A stretch of DNA of 64,000 bases from Hydrogenophilales bacterium (GTDB taxonomy: Bacteria; Pseudomonadota; Gammaproteobacteria; Burkholderiales; Thiobacillaceae): NCBI GenBank assembly GCA_023258975.1, contig JAHFRD010000003.1:1-64000 (forward strand). The letters are read 5' to 3'. The translations under genes and the position numbers were made by a program. The notes beneath the pieces were generated by a model, which did not search any database, was not told the origin of the DNA, and saw nothing but the letters and a program-made list of their open reading frames with translations. Below are positions 43,339-50,403 of the stretch, one piece after another (positions within the stretch are counted from its first letter, which is position 1; every line of letters begins with the position of its first letter).

Positions 43339-43698
43339 TCAGTCGCCGAAGGTCACCAGGCGATCGCACTGGATGCCGGCTTCCACCAATTGGCCGAGAC
43401 CGGAGATACGAAAACCGGGAGCCAGAATGTCGTCTGTAATGCCACGGCGCATGCCGGCGGCGACGCACACCACCAGATCCACGCCATGATCTTCCGCCAG
43501 CTTGGACCAGCGATTGACCACGTTGCGGTCGTCCTGGGGAGGCTGTGTGAGCTTGGTCGAGTTGTTCACGCCATCGTGATAGAAAAACACACGAGGCACC
43601 TTGTGTCCTTTTTCGATGGCCGTCCGGGCGAACAGATACGCGGTATCGCTTGCCTGGTGGTTGTACGGCCCTTCGCTAACCATAATGCCGATTTTCAT
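43339..43698 (-). CDS. dsrE: DsrE, TusD-like sulfur-relay subunit
   Basis: 119 residues. The active-site cysteine is in DLVVCVAAGMRRGI, aligned with Cys78 of TusD/DsrE. The N-terminus MKIGIMVSEGPYNHQASDTA is standard. It receives persulfide sulfur and passes it to DsrC. It follows dsrB after a 76-bp gap. Confidence 0.93.
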   Translation of the reverse strand: MKIGIMVSEGPYNHQASDTAYLFARTAIEKGHKVPRVFFYHDGVNNSTKLTQPPQDDRNVVNRWSKLAEDHGVDLVVCVAAGMRRGITDDILAPGFRISGLGQLVEAGIQCDRLVTFGD

Positions 43699-43774
43699 TT
43701 AAATATCCCTATCTCCGAATATCCGATGCTTACCGGCCCCGAGGCTCTGGGGCCGGGATACTGGTCAAAAAAGA

Positions 43775-44848
43775 TCAGAAGCGGATATGCGTGGAAGCAT
43801 TCAGCGTGGTACGGGAACCGCGCCAGTTGTCGATGTGATACTTGGTGAACGGCAGTCCGGTCTTCTCGAAGAAGGCGGGCCAGCCGATGCGGTCGATCCA
43901 GTCGTTCATGCGCTCCCACGGGCGGCCATCCGCCTTGTAGACGCCGAGGATCTTCTTGACGATCTCGCTGACTTCCGGCCAACGCGGCGGGTTGTTCGGG
44001 ATGCCGGCGGCGACCAGTTTGTGGAAGGTCGGTTTGGAACGGGCGTTGGAGTTCTTGCCGCCAACCCAGATCGCGAACTTGGAATGCACGGGGTCGTTGA
44101 TCTGCATCGGGGGGCACGGGGGGAAGCAGGCGCCGCAACAGATACATTTCTTCTCGTCGACTTCCAGGGACGGCTTGCCGTTCACCAGCGCGGGACGGAT
44201 CGCGGCGACCGGGCAACGGGCCACGACGGTAGGACGCTCACACACGTTGGCGACCAGATCGTGATTGATCTTCGGCGGCATGGTGTGCTGGATGACGATG
44301 GCGATGTCGGCCTGGCCGCCACAGTTGATCTCGCAGCAGGAGGTGGACAGCTTGACGCGGTTGGGCATCTCGCACTTGGTGAACTCGTCGTACAACTCGT
44401 CCATCAGCGCCTTGACCGCGCCGGAAGCGTCGGTACCCGGAATGTCGCAATGCAGCCAGCCCTGGGTGTGGGCGATCATGGAAACCGAGTTGGCGGTGCC
44501 GCCGACCGGGAAGCCGCCTTCACTCAATGCCTTGATCAGGGGTTCGACCTTGGTCTGGTCGGCCACCATGTACTCGATATTGGAACGGGTGGTGAAACGC
44601 ACATAGCCGTCGGCGAACTGATCGGCGATGTCGGCCAGCTTACGAATGGTGTAATGATCCATCTGGCGCTGGGTGCCGGCCTTGACGGTCCATATCTCGG
44701 CGCCGTTCTCGGCGCGGTGGTAGAGCACGCCCGGCTTGGGGTGGGAGTGAAACACCCACTTGCCATAGTTGTCTTTCATCACGGGGTGCATGTAGGGCAT
44801 CGGATCCGGTGCACCGGATTCAATGGTCTGGTGAGTCCTTTCAGCCAT
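43775..44848 (-). CDS. dsrB: reverse-type dissimilatory sulfite reductase, beta subunit
   Basis: 357 residues from ATG 44848, preceded by GGAGA; a TTG at 44860 is in frame but unlikely. Siroheme-[4Fe-4S] region: STSCCEINCGGQADIAIVIQ and CERPTVVARCPVAAIRPALV. Ferredoxin insert: CICCGACFPPCPPMQINDPV. Together with DsrA it forms the alpha2beta2 enzyme that, in sulfur oxidisers, turns DsrC-bound sulfur into sulfite. The presence of dsrL, dsrEFH and DsrN/R supports the oxidative direction. Confidence 0.95.
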   Translation of the reverse strand: MAERTHQTIESGAPDPMPYMHPVMKDNYGKWVFHSHPKPGVLYHRAENGAEIWTVKAGTQRQMDHYTIRKLADIADQFADGYVRFTTRSNIEYMVADQTKVEPLIKALSEGGFPVGGTANSVSMIAHTQGWLHCDIPGTDASGAVKALMDELYDEFTKCEMPNRVKLSTSCCEINCGGQADIAIVIQHTMPPKINHDLVANVCERPTVVARCPVAAIRPALVNGKPSLEVDEKKCICCGACFPPCPPMQINDPVHSKFAIWVGGKNSNARSKPTFHKLVAAGIPNNPPRWPEVSEIVKKILGVYKADGRPWERMNDWIDRIGWPAFFEKTGLPFTKYHIDNWRGSRTTLNASTHIRF

Positions 44849-44932
44849 TGCTATCTCCAACTGAGTGAAATCGAAAAACCTGGATTTTGCTCTCGGGCCA
44901 CCCGCCGGGCGGCCCCAAGAGTACCGTTGAAA

Positions 44933-46234
44933 TCAGGCGGCAGCCTGCTTGCGCTCGAACCACTTGGCAGCTTCTTCATCCCAGCCATCCATGCGGATGT
45001 AAGGGTTGGCGCGCGGCTGGTTGACCATGTTGGGATCGACTTCCAGTTCGATACCTTCCAGGAAGTTGACCAAGCCGATCCGCTCAATCATCTCGCCGGT
45101 ACGCTCGTGCTCCAACGCGTTTTCGGCGAAGAAGTCGAGCATGGAGCGGGAAAGATCGTTCAGCCGCTCGAAGTCCTCGTCGGACTCGAGCTTCATGAAC
45201 GGAATCACCACGGTACCCATGGTGGCACCGATCTTCAGCACACTTTTGCCACCGACCAGGATGGTGACGCCCTTGTCCTTACCCGGCAGCAAGGCGCCAG
45301 GCATCACGTTCAGGCAGTGCATGCAGCGCACACAGTTGTGGTTGTCGATCTCCAGACAGCTTTCGTCGGACAGAACCACCTTGGTCACGCCCTCGGCGAC
45401 GGCGGCGCCGTCGTTCTTCCTGAGCTGAATGGCCTTGGACGGGCAATGGTTGACCACCATGTTGATGGCGTCTTCCATGCTGTGCGCGGCGTACCACTCA
45501 CGCGACAACTTCTCATCGGCGCGGATGTTGTCGCGCCAGGTGCCGATGGTGGCCATGTCGGAACGCTGAATGGAGTTCATGCAGTCGTTCGGGCAGCCGG
45601 AGAACTTGAACTTGAACTTGTACGGCAGGGACGGACGGTGCATGTCGTCCAGGTTGTTGTTGATGACGATGCGCAGGGCGCGAGCCTCGTCGAAGCAGGA
45701 CATTTCGCAGCGCGCGGCGCCGACACAGGACATGGAGGTACGCAACGCGGGGCCGGCACCACCCAGGTCGAAGCCCATTTCGTTGAACTTGTCGAAAGCG
45801 CGCTGCACGTCGGCGGTCTTGATGCCCTGCAGCATGATGTCGCCGGACTGGCCGTGGAAAGCGATCAGGCCGGAGCCGCCGGTTTCCAGCCAGGCATCGG
45901 ACATCTGACGCAGCAGATCGGAAGAGTAATGCATGCCGGCGGGCGGCATGATACGCAGGGTATGGAACTCGGCCGCCTCGGGGAACAGGGGCTTGTGGTT
46001 TTCGTCTTTCAATTCGGTAAAGCGGGGAATCACGCCGCCGCCATACCCCACCACGCCGACCGTACCGCCTTTCCAGTAACCGAAACGGGTCTGGTAGGAA
46101 GTTTCCAACTGGCCCATCAGGTCGACCATCATGTCGTTGTCTTTAGCCAGACGCTTCAGACCCGTAACGAACGAGGGCCACGGGCCATTCTCGAGTTCGT
46201 CCAGGTTCGGCGTATCAATCATTTGCTTAGCCAT
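44933..46234 (-). CDS. dsrA: reverse-type dissimilatory sulfite reductase, alpha subunit
   Basis: 433 residues from ATG 46234, with an AAGGAGAAAG ribosome binding site. Siroheme cluster ligands: CVGAARCEMSCFDEARA (C-x5-C) and SGCPNDCMNSIQ (C-x3-C). The ferredoxin domain is CLEIDNHNCVRCMHCLNV. It is the first gene of the operon; the 276 bp upstream separate it from a divergent sulfur-related module and contain several dyads. Confidence 0.96.
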   Translation of the reverse strand: MAKQMIDTPNLDELENGPWPSFVTGLKRLAKDNDMMVDLMGQLETSYQTRFGYWKGGTVGVVGYGGGVIPRFTELKDENHKPLFPEAAEFHTLRIMPPAGMHYSSDLLRQMSDAWLETGGSGLIAFHGQSGDIMLQGIKTADVQRAFDKFNEMGFDLGGAGPALRTSMSCVGAARCEMSCFDEARALRIVINNNLDDMHRPSLPYKFKFKFSGCPNDCMNSIQRSDMATIGTWRDNIRADEKLSREWYAAHSMEDAINMVVNHCPSKAIQLRKNDGAAVAEGVTKVVLSDESCLEIDNHNCVRCMHCLNVMPGALLPGKDKGVTILVGGKSVLKIGATMGTVVIPFMKLESDEDFERLNDLSRSMLDFFAENALEHERTGEMIERIGLVNFLEGIELEVDPNMVNQPRANPYIRMDGWDEEAAKWFERKQAAA

Positions 46235-46328
46235 CCGTCTTTCTCCTTGAAGTCTTGAACAACACCATGTCGTCACAACTCACCGCACTTTCCCGTTGGC
46301 AATCCGCTCGCACGGGACGAGTGAATTC

Positions 46329-46346
46329 ATATTAGGGAGTGCTAAT
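46329..46346 (-). promoter_or_regulatory. candidate dsrA -10 element overlapping a small dyad
   Basis: On the minus strand TAATAT (46334-46329) is a good -10 hexamer, placing the start of transcription near 46322 and a leader of about 88 nt before dsrA. It overlaps the dyad ATTAG-N6-CTAAT (46331-46346), which could be an operator. No strong -35 hexamer was found at 17 bp, so an activator may be needed. Confidence 0.35.
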
Positions 46347-46391
46347 CCAGACCACCATCATTCCGAGGGGGTAACCCGGCCTTTCAGTAGG

Positions 46392-46431
46392 GTAGTACTC
46401 AACCTACCCGATCGGGTAGGTTGAGTACTAC
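46392..46431. promoter_or_regulatory. perfect 40-bp palindrome in the dsr divergent region
   Basis: All 20 base pairs of the two half sites match, centred on CGATCG (46409-46414). The half site reads GTAGTACTCAACCTACCCGA. It has no loop and no T-run, and occurs only once in the window. It lies about 160 bp from dsrA and 80 bp from the divergent gene, so it is well placed as a shared operator or as a cruciform-forming site. Confidence 0.85.
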
Positions 46432-46461
46432 GGAATCCGTACCCAACTGAAACATCAATAC

Positions 46462-46502
46462 CTGACAGTTCTTGTCAGATAATTAATGTATTGGAATATA
46501 CT
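46462..46502 (+). promoter_or_regulatory. candidate promoter and operator of the divergent module
   Basis: CTGACA-N5-TGTCAG (46462-46478) is a perfect dyad that overlaps a -35-like TTGTCA (46472-46477). TATACT (46497-46502) is a good -10, with a 19-bp spacer. The start of transcription would fall at about 46509-46511, that is on the ATG of the first gene. Confidence 0.45.
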
Positions 46503-46510
46503 AACACCCC

Positions 46511-46753
46511 ATGGACCAGATCACATCCCTCACCCAGTTTCGCAACCCCTTCGGCAACCAGGAAATCGAGTTGCAGGAGGCCCGCTATGAAGCGGGCGGC
46601 ACACCGATGCTGCGCTTGCGGATACGGGAGCGTGGCGCGCGCTTCACGATTTTTGACGTCGATCCCGTGACCGCGAAATACTGGGCGGAGGAAATGTTGA
46701 AGTGGGCCACGCCACTGGCCACCGATACCCCCCCCCTTCCGGCGGAGGACTGA
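46511..46753 (+). CDS. 80-residue conserved-looking protein of unknown function
   Basis: Starts at ATG 46511 without any Shine-Dalgarno sequence, directly behind a -10 box, so it may be translated from a leaderless mRNA. The sequence (ELQEARYEAGGTPMLRLRIR; RFTIFDVDPVTAKYWAEEML) suggests a small alpha/beta protein, soluble, with no cysteine and no signal peptide. I do not recognise a family. It is 4 bp upstream of the Cas6-like gene and probably co-translated with it. A small partner or regulator of that protein is the simplest guess. Confidence 0.7.
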   Translation: MDQITSLTQFRNPFGNQEIELQEARYEAGGTPMLRLRIRERGARFTIFDVDPVTAKYWAEEMLKWATPLATDTPPLPAED

Positions 46754-46757
46754 TTCC

Positions 46758-47411
46758 ATGCGTATGTACAACCCGGAATGGGAAGCCGTGAAAGACCTGG
46801 TGTTCACGCCCAAAGTGCTGGATCTCCACTACGATCTGGTGAGCGGCGAGATACCCGAGGATCACGGATTCGCTCTTTACCGCGAACTTCTGCGCCACCT
46901 CCCCTGGCTGGCCGACGCCCCCGGAGCCGCGATTCATCCCGTGCATGGCGCGCCGAGTGGGCGCAATGCCAATCTGGTGATCAATCGGCGGGTGAAACTG
47001 GTATTGCGTCTGCCGATTGATCGACTGGAAGCCGCGCGCGCGCTGGTCGGCGAGCAGATCGACCCGGGCGCCGGGCCTTTGCGCATCGGCGCCTTGAAAG
47101 AGAAGAATCTGACGCCATTTGGCACGCTGTATTCCCACTTCGTCACTCAAGGTGACCTCGACGAGTCCACCTTGCTCATTGAAGTACGACGCCAACTCGA
47201 CGAAATGGGCATCCAGTGCGGACTGATAGCGGGGATGCAACGTAAAATGCACACCCCCGATGGGGAGATCAGCGGCCACACGCTGATGTTGCATGACCTC
47301 AGCCTGGTGCATTCCCTGACCGTGCAAGAACAAGGGCTGGGACTGCACCGCTTATGGGGCTGCGGCATCTTCGTACCGCACAAATCCATCAAGGAAGTAG
47401 CAACTGTCTGA
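46758..47411 (+). CDS. Cas6/Cmx6-like RAMP protein, without a CRISPR array
   Basis: 217 residues. Several stretches match what I know of the type I-MYXAN Cas6 (Cmx6) family: IPEDHGFALYRELLRHLPWL near the N-terminus, AIHPVHGAPSG, VKLVLRLPIDRLEAARALVG, and the C-terminal glycine-rich loop GLGLHRLWGCGIFVPHK, typical of Cas6 RAMP folds. True Cas6 proteins cut CRISPR RNA. No repeats, no other cas gene and no spacer array exist in the window; the neighbours are sulfur-transfer genes. An RNA-binding or RNA-processing role connected with the dsr genes is therefore possible but unproven. Histidines are scattered and I cannot assign a catalytic one. Confidence 0.62.
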   Translation: MRMYNPEWEAVKDLVFTPKVLDLHYDLVSGEIPEDHGFALYRELLRHLPWLADAPGAAIHPVHGAPSGRNANLVINRRVKLVLRLPIDRLEAARALVGEQIDPGAGPLRIGALKEKNLTPFGTLYSHFVTQGDLDESTLLIEVRRQLDEMGIQCGLIAGMQRKMHTPDGEISGHTLMLHDLSLVHSLTVQEQGLGLHRLWGCGIFVPHKSIKEVATV

Positions 47412-47450
47412 CTTTTGGCAGATTTTTTAACTGTGAAATAGGAGAAAACC

Positions 47451-47783
47451 GTGGGATACGTTCTGAACGGCCAAGAACTCGAAGTGGATGACGATGGTTT
47501 CCTGCTGGAAGCCGATTTCAGTGACGAGATCGTTCCCGTCATCGCCGAAGCCGAAAACATCACGCTGACCGACGAGCACTGGCAGGTCATCAACTTCATG
47601 CGCCGCAAGTTCCAGGAAGATGGGCAAACCCCCAACTTCCGCAACATGGTCGCCGAGTTGACCGATGAAGATGACAGCGTTGACTGGAAGAAGCGGCTGT
47701 ATGACCTGTTCCCGCTGCAGCCCAACCGCCAGTCCGCCAAAGTGGCCGGGCTCACCAAGCCGTTCGGCAAGGGCGGTTATTAA
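47451..47783 (+). CDS. DsrC/TusE-family paralogue lacking both cysteines (RspA-like)
   Basis: 110 residues starting at GTG 47451 with a good ribosome binding site (GGAGAA). The fold is clearly DsrC: GFLLEADFSDEIVPVIAEAE, LTDEHWQVINFMRRKFQEDG and a C-terminal arm QSAKVAGLTKPFGKGGY. Aligned with DsrC at 42250, Cys99 is replaced by Ala and Cys110 by Lys, and there is no cysteine anywhere in the protein. Cysteine-free members have been described as RspA, 'regulatory sulfur-related proteins'. It cannot carry sulfur and may instead bind DsrC partners or DNA. 39 bp after the Cas6-like gene. Confidence 0.9.
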   Translation: MGYVLNGQELEVDDDGFLLEADFSDEIVPVIAEAENITLTDEHWQVINFMRRKFQEDGQTPNFRNMVAELTDEDDSVDWKKRLYDLFPLQPNRQSAKVAGLTKPFGKGGY

Positions 47784-47785
47784 CA

Positions 47786-47865
47786 CGTAGGAGCCAGCTT
47801 GCTGGCGATATTCACGGATGCCGCAACCGCAACCGCCGGAAATCGCGGGCAAGCCCGCTCCTACG
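47786..47865. repeat. REP-type palindrome, mixed pair
   Basis: The right unit (47842-47865) is the standard family-1 sequence, while the left unit (47786-47809) has CCAGCTTGCTGG in place of CGGGCTTGCCCG, a compensated change that keeps its small hairpin. The spacer is 32 bp. It ends 12 bp before the sulfurtransferase start codon and was partly read as coding in the longer frame from 47818. Confidence 0.8.
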
Positions 47866-47877
47866 CCAAGGTCAACC

Positions 47878-48726
47878 ATGTTCATCAACACGCTCGTCAC
47901 CACCGAAGATCTGGCCGCTCATCTGGATGACCCGAACTGGGTCGTCTTCGACTGCCGTTTCACCTTGACCGACCCGGAAGCCGGGCGGCAGGCCTACTTC
48001 AAAGACCATATTCCCGGCGCGCGCTATGTCCATCTCGATGAAGACATGGCCGCGCCGATCACCGACAGCACCGGCCGCCACCCGCTGCCGGATGTCCACG
48101 AACTCGCGGAGAGGCTTTGCGCCTGGGGTGTCGGCGTCAACAAACAGGTGGTCGTGTACGACGACAGTTACGGCGCGATGGCCGTGCGCCTGTGGTGGAT
48201 GCTGCGCTGGCTCGGCCACCCTGGAGCGGCCCTGCTCGATGGCGGCATGCCGAAATGGCGCAAGGAAAAGCGTCCGCTGACCGCAGATATGCAGGAACCA
48301 CGCAGGGGCCATTGCGCCTGCCTGCCGGAGCACAGCCAGATCGTGAATGCCGACGAGGTATTGCGCGCCTCGCGAACCGGCGATGCCCTGATCATCGACG
48401 CGCGACCGGATCGCCGCTTCACGGGCGAATTCGAACCGCTCGACCCGGTTGCCGGCCATATACCCGGCTCCATCAACTGGCCCTTCGACGAAAACCTGGA
48501 CATCGACGGCACCTTCCTGCCGCCCGAAGCCCTGCGCGAAAACTATCAGGCCATGCTGAAAGGCCGCGCGCCCTGGCAGGTCATCCATTCCTGCGGCTCC
48601 GGCGTCACCGCCTGCCACAACCTGCTGGCGATGGAAGTCGCCGGCCTGCCCGGTTCGCGCCTCTATCCCGGTTCCTGGAGCGAATGGATCCGCGACCCTT
48701 CCAGACCCATCGCCACCGGAGAATGA
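47878..48726 (+). CDS. two-domain rhodanese-type sulfurtransferase (SseA-like)
   Basis: 282 residues from ATG 47878; the in-frame extension to 47818 lies in a REP element. Two rhodanese domains: an inactive N-terminal one (WVVFDCRFTLTDPEAGRQAY) and a catalytic C-terminal one with the loop SCGSGVTACHN, the CGSGVTA form typical of 3-mercaptopyruvate sulfurtransferases. It forms a cysteine persulfide, and in this setting could feed sulfur to TusA/DsrEFH-type carriers. It is followed at 1 bp by the next gene. Confidence 0.88.
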   Translation: MFINTLVTTEDLAAHLDDPNWVVFDCRFTLTDPEAGRQAYFKDHIPGARYVHLDEDMAAPITDSTGRHPLPDVHELAERLCAWGVGVNKQVVVYDDSYGAMAVRLWWMLRWLGHPGAALLDGGMPKWRKEKRPLTADMQEPRRGHCACLPEHSQIVNADEVLRASRTGDALIIDARPDRRFTGEFEPLDPVAGHIPGSINWPFDENLDIDGTFLPPEALRENYQAMLKGRAPWQVIHSCGSGVTACHNLLAMEVAGLPGSRLYPGSWSEWIRDPSRPIATGE

Positions 48727-48727
48727 A

Positions 48728-49321
48728 ATGGCATTACGGGTAAAAACCGTCTGGTTCAAGAAGGCGGGCGAGCAACGCGACCCCTCCGAAGTCGCCACCG
48801 TCGTCGCCTCCACCATCTGGCGCCTGTGCGACCGCACCATCGACAATCTGTCGAAAGCGGATTTCGACATCGTCACGCCACAGCGCGGTTTCCGCATCAT
48901 CGGCGAAATGGCCTGTTTTCTGGTCCACTACGTCGACCGACTGGCCTTCAACCGCATGGACGACGAGTTGCGGCAGGACGTGGTCAGCGCGGTGGGAGTG
49001 CGCCTGGCCGAGATCATGGAAGAAAACATCATCGAGTTCACCGGCGGCGAGAAAGACCCGGATTACGACTATCAAGCCGGCTTCATTGATCTCACCAACA
49101 AGCGCATGGGCGATTACTCGGAGTTCGACTTCCCCGAAGACAAGGCCAGTTTCCCGGCGTTGCGCTTTCTCTCCCTGAAAATCCGCGAGGTCATGGAGCA
49201 ATCCGACCAGACCTGGATCCAGGATCAGATCATGGATATCGAAATGCCCGAAATGATGGGCATGGTGAAGAAAAACATGGACGGGTTTTATCCGCTCCCC
49301 GCCGTAACCGACGAAAAGTGA
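48728..49321 (+). CDS. 197-residue protein of unknown function, linked to the sulfurtransferase
   Basis: The ATG lies 1 bp after the sulfurtransferase stop with a GGAGAA ribosome binding site, so the two are coupled. The protein is soluble and helical with many acidic residues; it has no signal peptide. Notable stretches are GFRIIGEMACFLVHYVDRLA and EENIIEFTGGEKDPDYDYQA, and a C-terminal Met/Glu-rich helix (MDIEMPEMMGMVKKNMDGFY). I do not recognise the family. Clustering with DsrC-like and rhodanese genes suggests a role in sulfur transfer or its control. Confidence 0.75.
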   Translation: MALRVKTVWFKKAGEQRDPSEVATVVASTIWRLCDRTIDNLSKADFDIVTPQRGFRIIGEMACFLVHYVDRLAFNRMDDELRQDVVSAVGVRLAEIMEENIIEFTGGEKDPDYDYQAGFIDLTNKRMGDYSEFDFPEDKASFPALRFLSLKIREVMEQSDQTWIQDQIMDIEMPEMMGMVKKNMDGFYPLPAVTDEK

Positions 49322-49404
49322 TGGGCGGCCGGTAAAAGGTCAAGGCGAGCCTGCCCGGATATCGGCACGCTGCCTCCTCCATCCTTCACGAAGCCACGCC
49401 CGCC

Positions 49405-50298
49405 ATGATCCCCGCCGACTCCCCCTTCCACCCCGACAACGAAGCCGGCTACCCGGCCTGGCGCGCCGCCAAACTGGCGGATTATCCGACGCGCGGTGAA
49501 GACCTCATCGTCAGCGTGCGCGACCCGCGCAACCTGAGCGATACCGAATATCAGGCCCTCTGGCGGCTGATCGCCAAGACCAACATGGCGATCTACGCCA
49601 CCGACCTGGGCGAGGCGGAAGACAAGGAAGCCGTCGGCCGGCTCGCCGCGCAATTCGGCCTCACCCACCTGGACGCCAACTGGCTGGCGGATGAGGATGG
49701 CATTTCCAGCCTCACCCCGCACGATGAGGACGGCCAGAAGCGCGGCGAATTCATTCCCTACACCCACCAGCCCATCCGCTGGCATACCGACGGCTACTAC
49801 AACCCGCCGCAACGGCGCATCTGGGCAATGGCGCTGCATTGCGCGCGCGCGGCCGACGCGGGCGGCATCAATGATCTGTATGACCATGAACTCGCCTATA
49901 TCGCCCTGCGCGATGCCGACCCGGGGCATATTCGCGCCCTCATGGCCGACGACGCGATGACCATCCCGGCGCGCACCGACGAGGCAGGCGTGGCGCGCCC
50001 CGACGAAGCCGGGCCGGCTTTCGCGGTGGAAGATGGCCGCCTGCACCTGCGCTACACCGCCCGCACCAAAAGCATCGCCTGGAAACAGAACAGCGCCACA
50101 CTGGCCGCCGTGCGGGCGCTCGACACGCTGCTCGCCAGCACCCCGCCCGGCGTCTTCACATTGGGTCTGCAACCCGGCATGGGCGTGCTCTGCAACAACA
50201 TCCTGCACACCCGTTCCGGTTTCACGGATAGCCCGGAACACCGCCGTCTGCTCTATCGCGCCCGCTACCACGACCACCTGAAAAATCTGCGCGCCTGA
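49405..50298 (+). CDS. TauD/TfdA-family 2-oxoglutarate-dependent dioxygenase
   Basis: 297 residues. The iron-binding HxD is in QPIRWHTDGYYNPPQRRIW. The distal His lies in LCNNILHTRSGFTDSPEHRR, followed by the 2-oxoglutarate-binding Arg in RLLYRARYHDHL. An N-terminal stretch (FHPDNEAGYPAWRAAKLADY) is typical of the uncharacterised branch of this family rather than of taurine dioxygenase itself. Substrate unknown; taurine or another sulfonate is possible but no transporter is nearby. Confidence 0.85.
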   Translation: MIPADSPFHPDNEAGYPAWRAAKLADYPTRGEDLIVSVRDPRNLSDTEYQALWRLIAKTNMAIYATDLGEAEDKEAVGRLAAQFGLTHLDANWLADEDGISSLTPHDEDGQKRGEFIPYTHQPIRWHTDGYYNPPQRRIWAMALHCARAADAGGINDLYDHELAYIALRDADPGHIRALMADDAMTIPARTDEAGVARPDEAGPAFAVEDGRLHLRYTARTKSIAWKQNSATLAAVRALDTLLASTPPGVFTLGLQPGMGVLCNNILHTRSGFTDSPEHRRLLYRARYHDHLKNLRA

Positions 50299-50324
50299 CC
50301 CCCTGGCGAACACGGCATTTTTTT

Positions 50325-50352
50325 CATTGTTTTTCACATTGTTTTTCACATT
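50325..50352. repeat. small T-rich tandem repeat
   Basis: Two copies of CATTGTTTTTCA (50325-50336 and 50337-50348) plus CATT, in the 105-bp gap before the diguanylate cyclase. An AT-rich spot in a GC-rich genome, possibly part of the promoter region. Confidence 0.6.
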
Positions 50353-50403
50353 CCCGGCGTAATCGGCTGATGAAAAGCGGCTTGGCGTAGGCGAAAATGC
50401 GCC

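Noticed and set aside
43787-46258. 823-codon plus-strand frame over dsrB-dsrA
   Set aside because: Shadow of two strongly recognised minus-strand genes.
46392-46431. Terminator reading of the 40-bp palindrome
   Set aside because: No loop and no T-run on either side, and it lies upstream of both flanking genes, so it would not end their transcripts.
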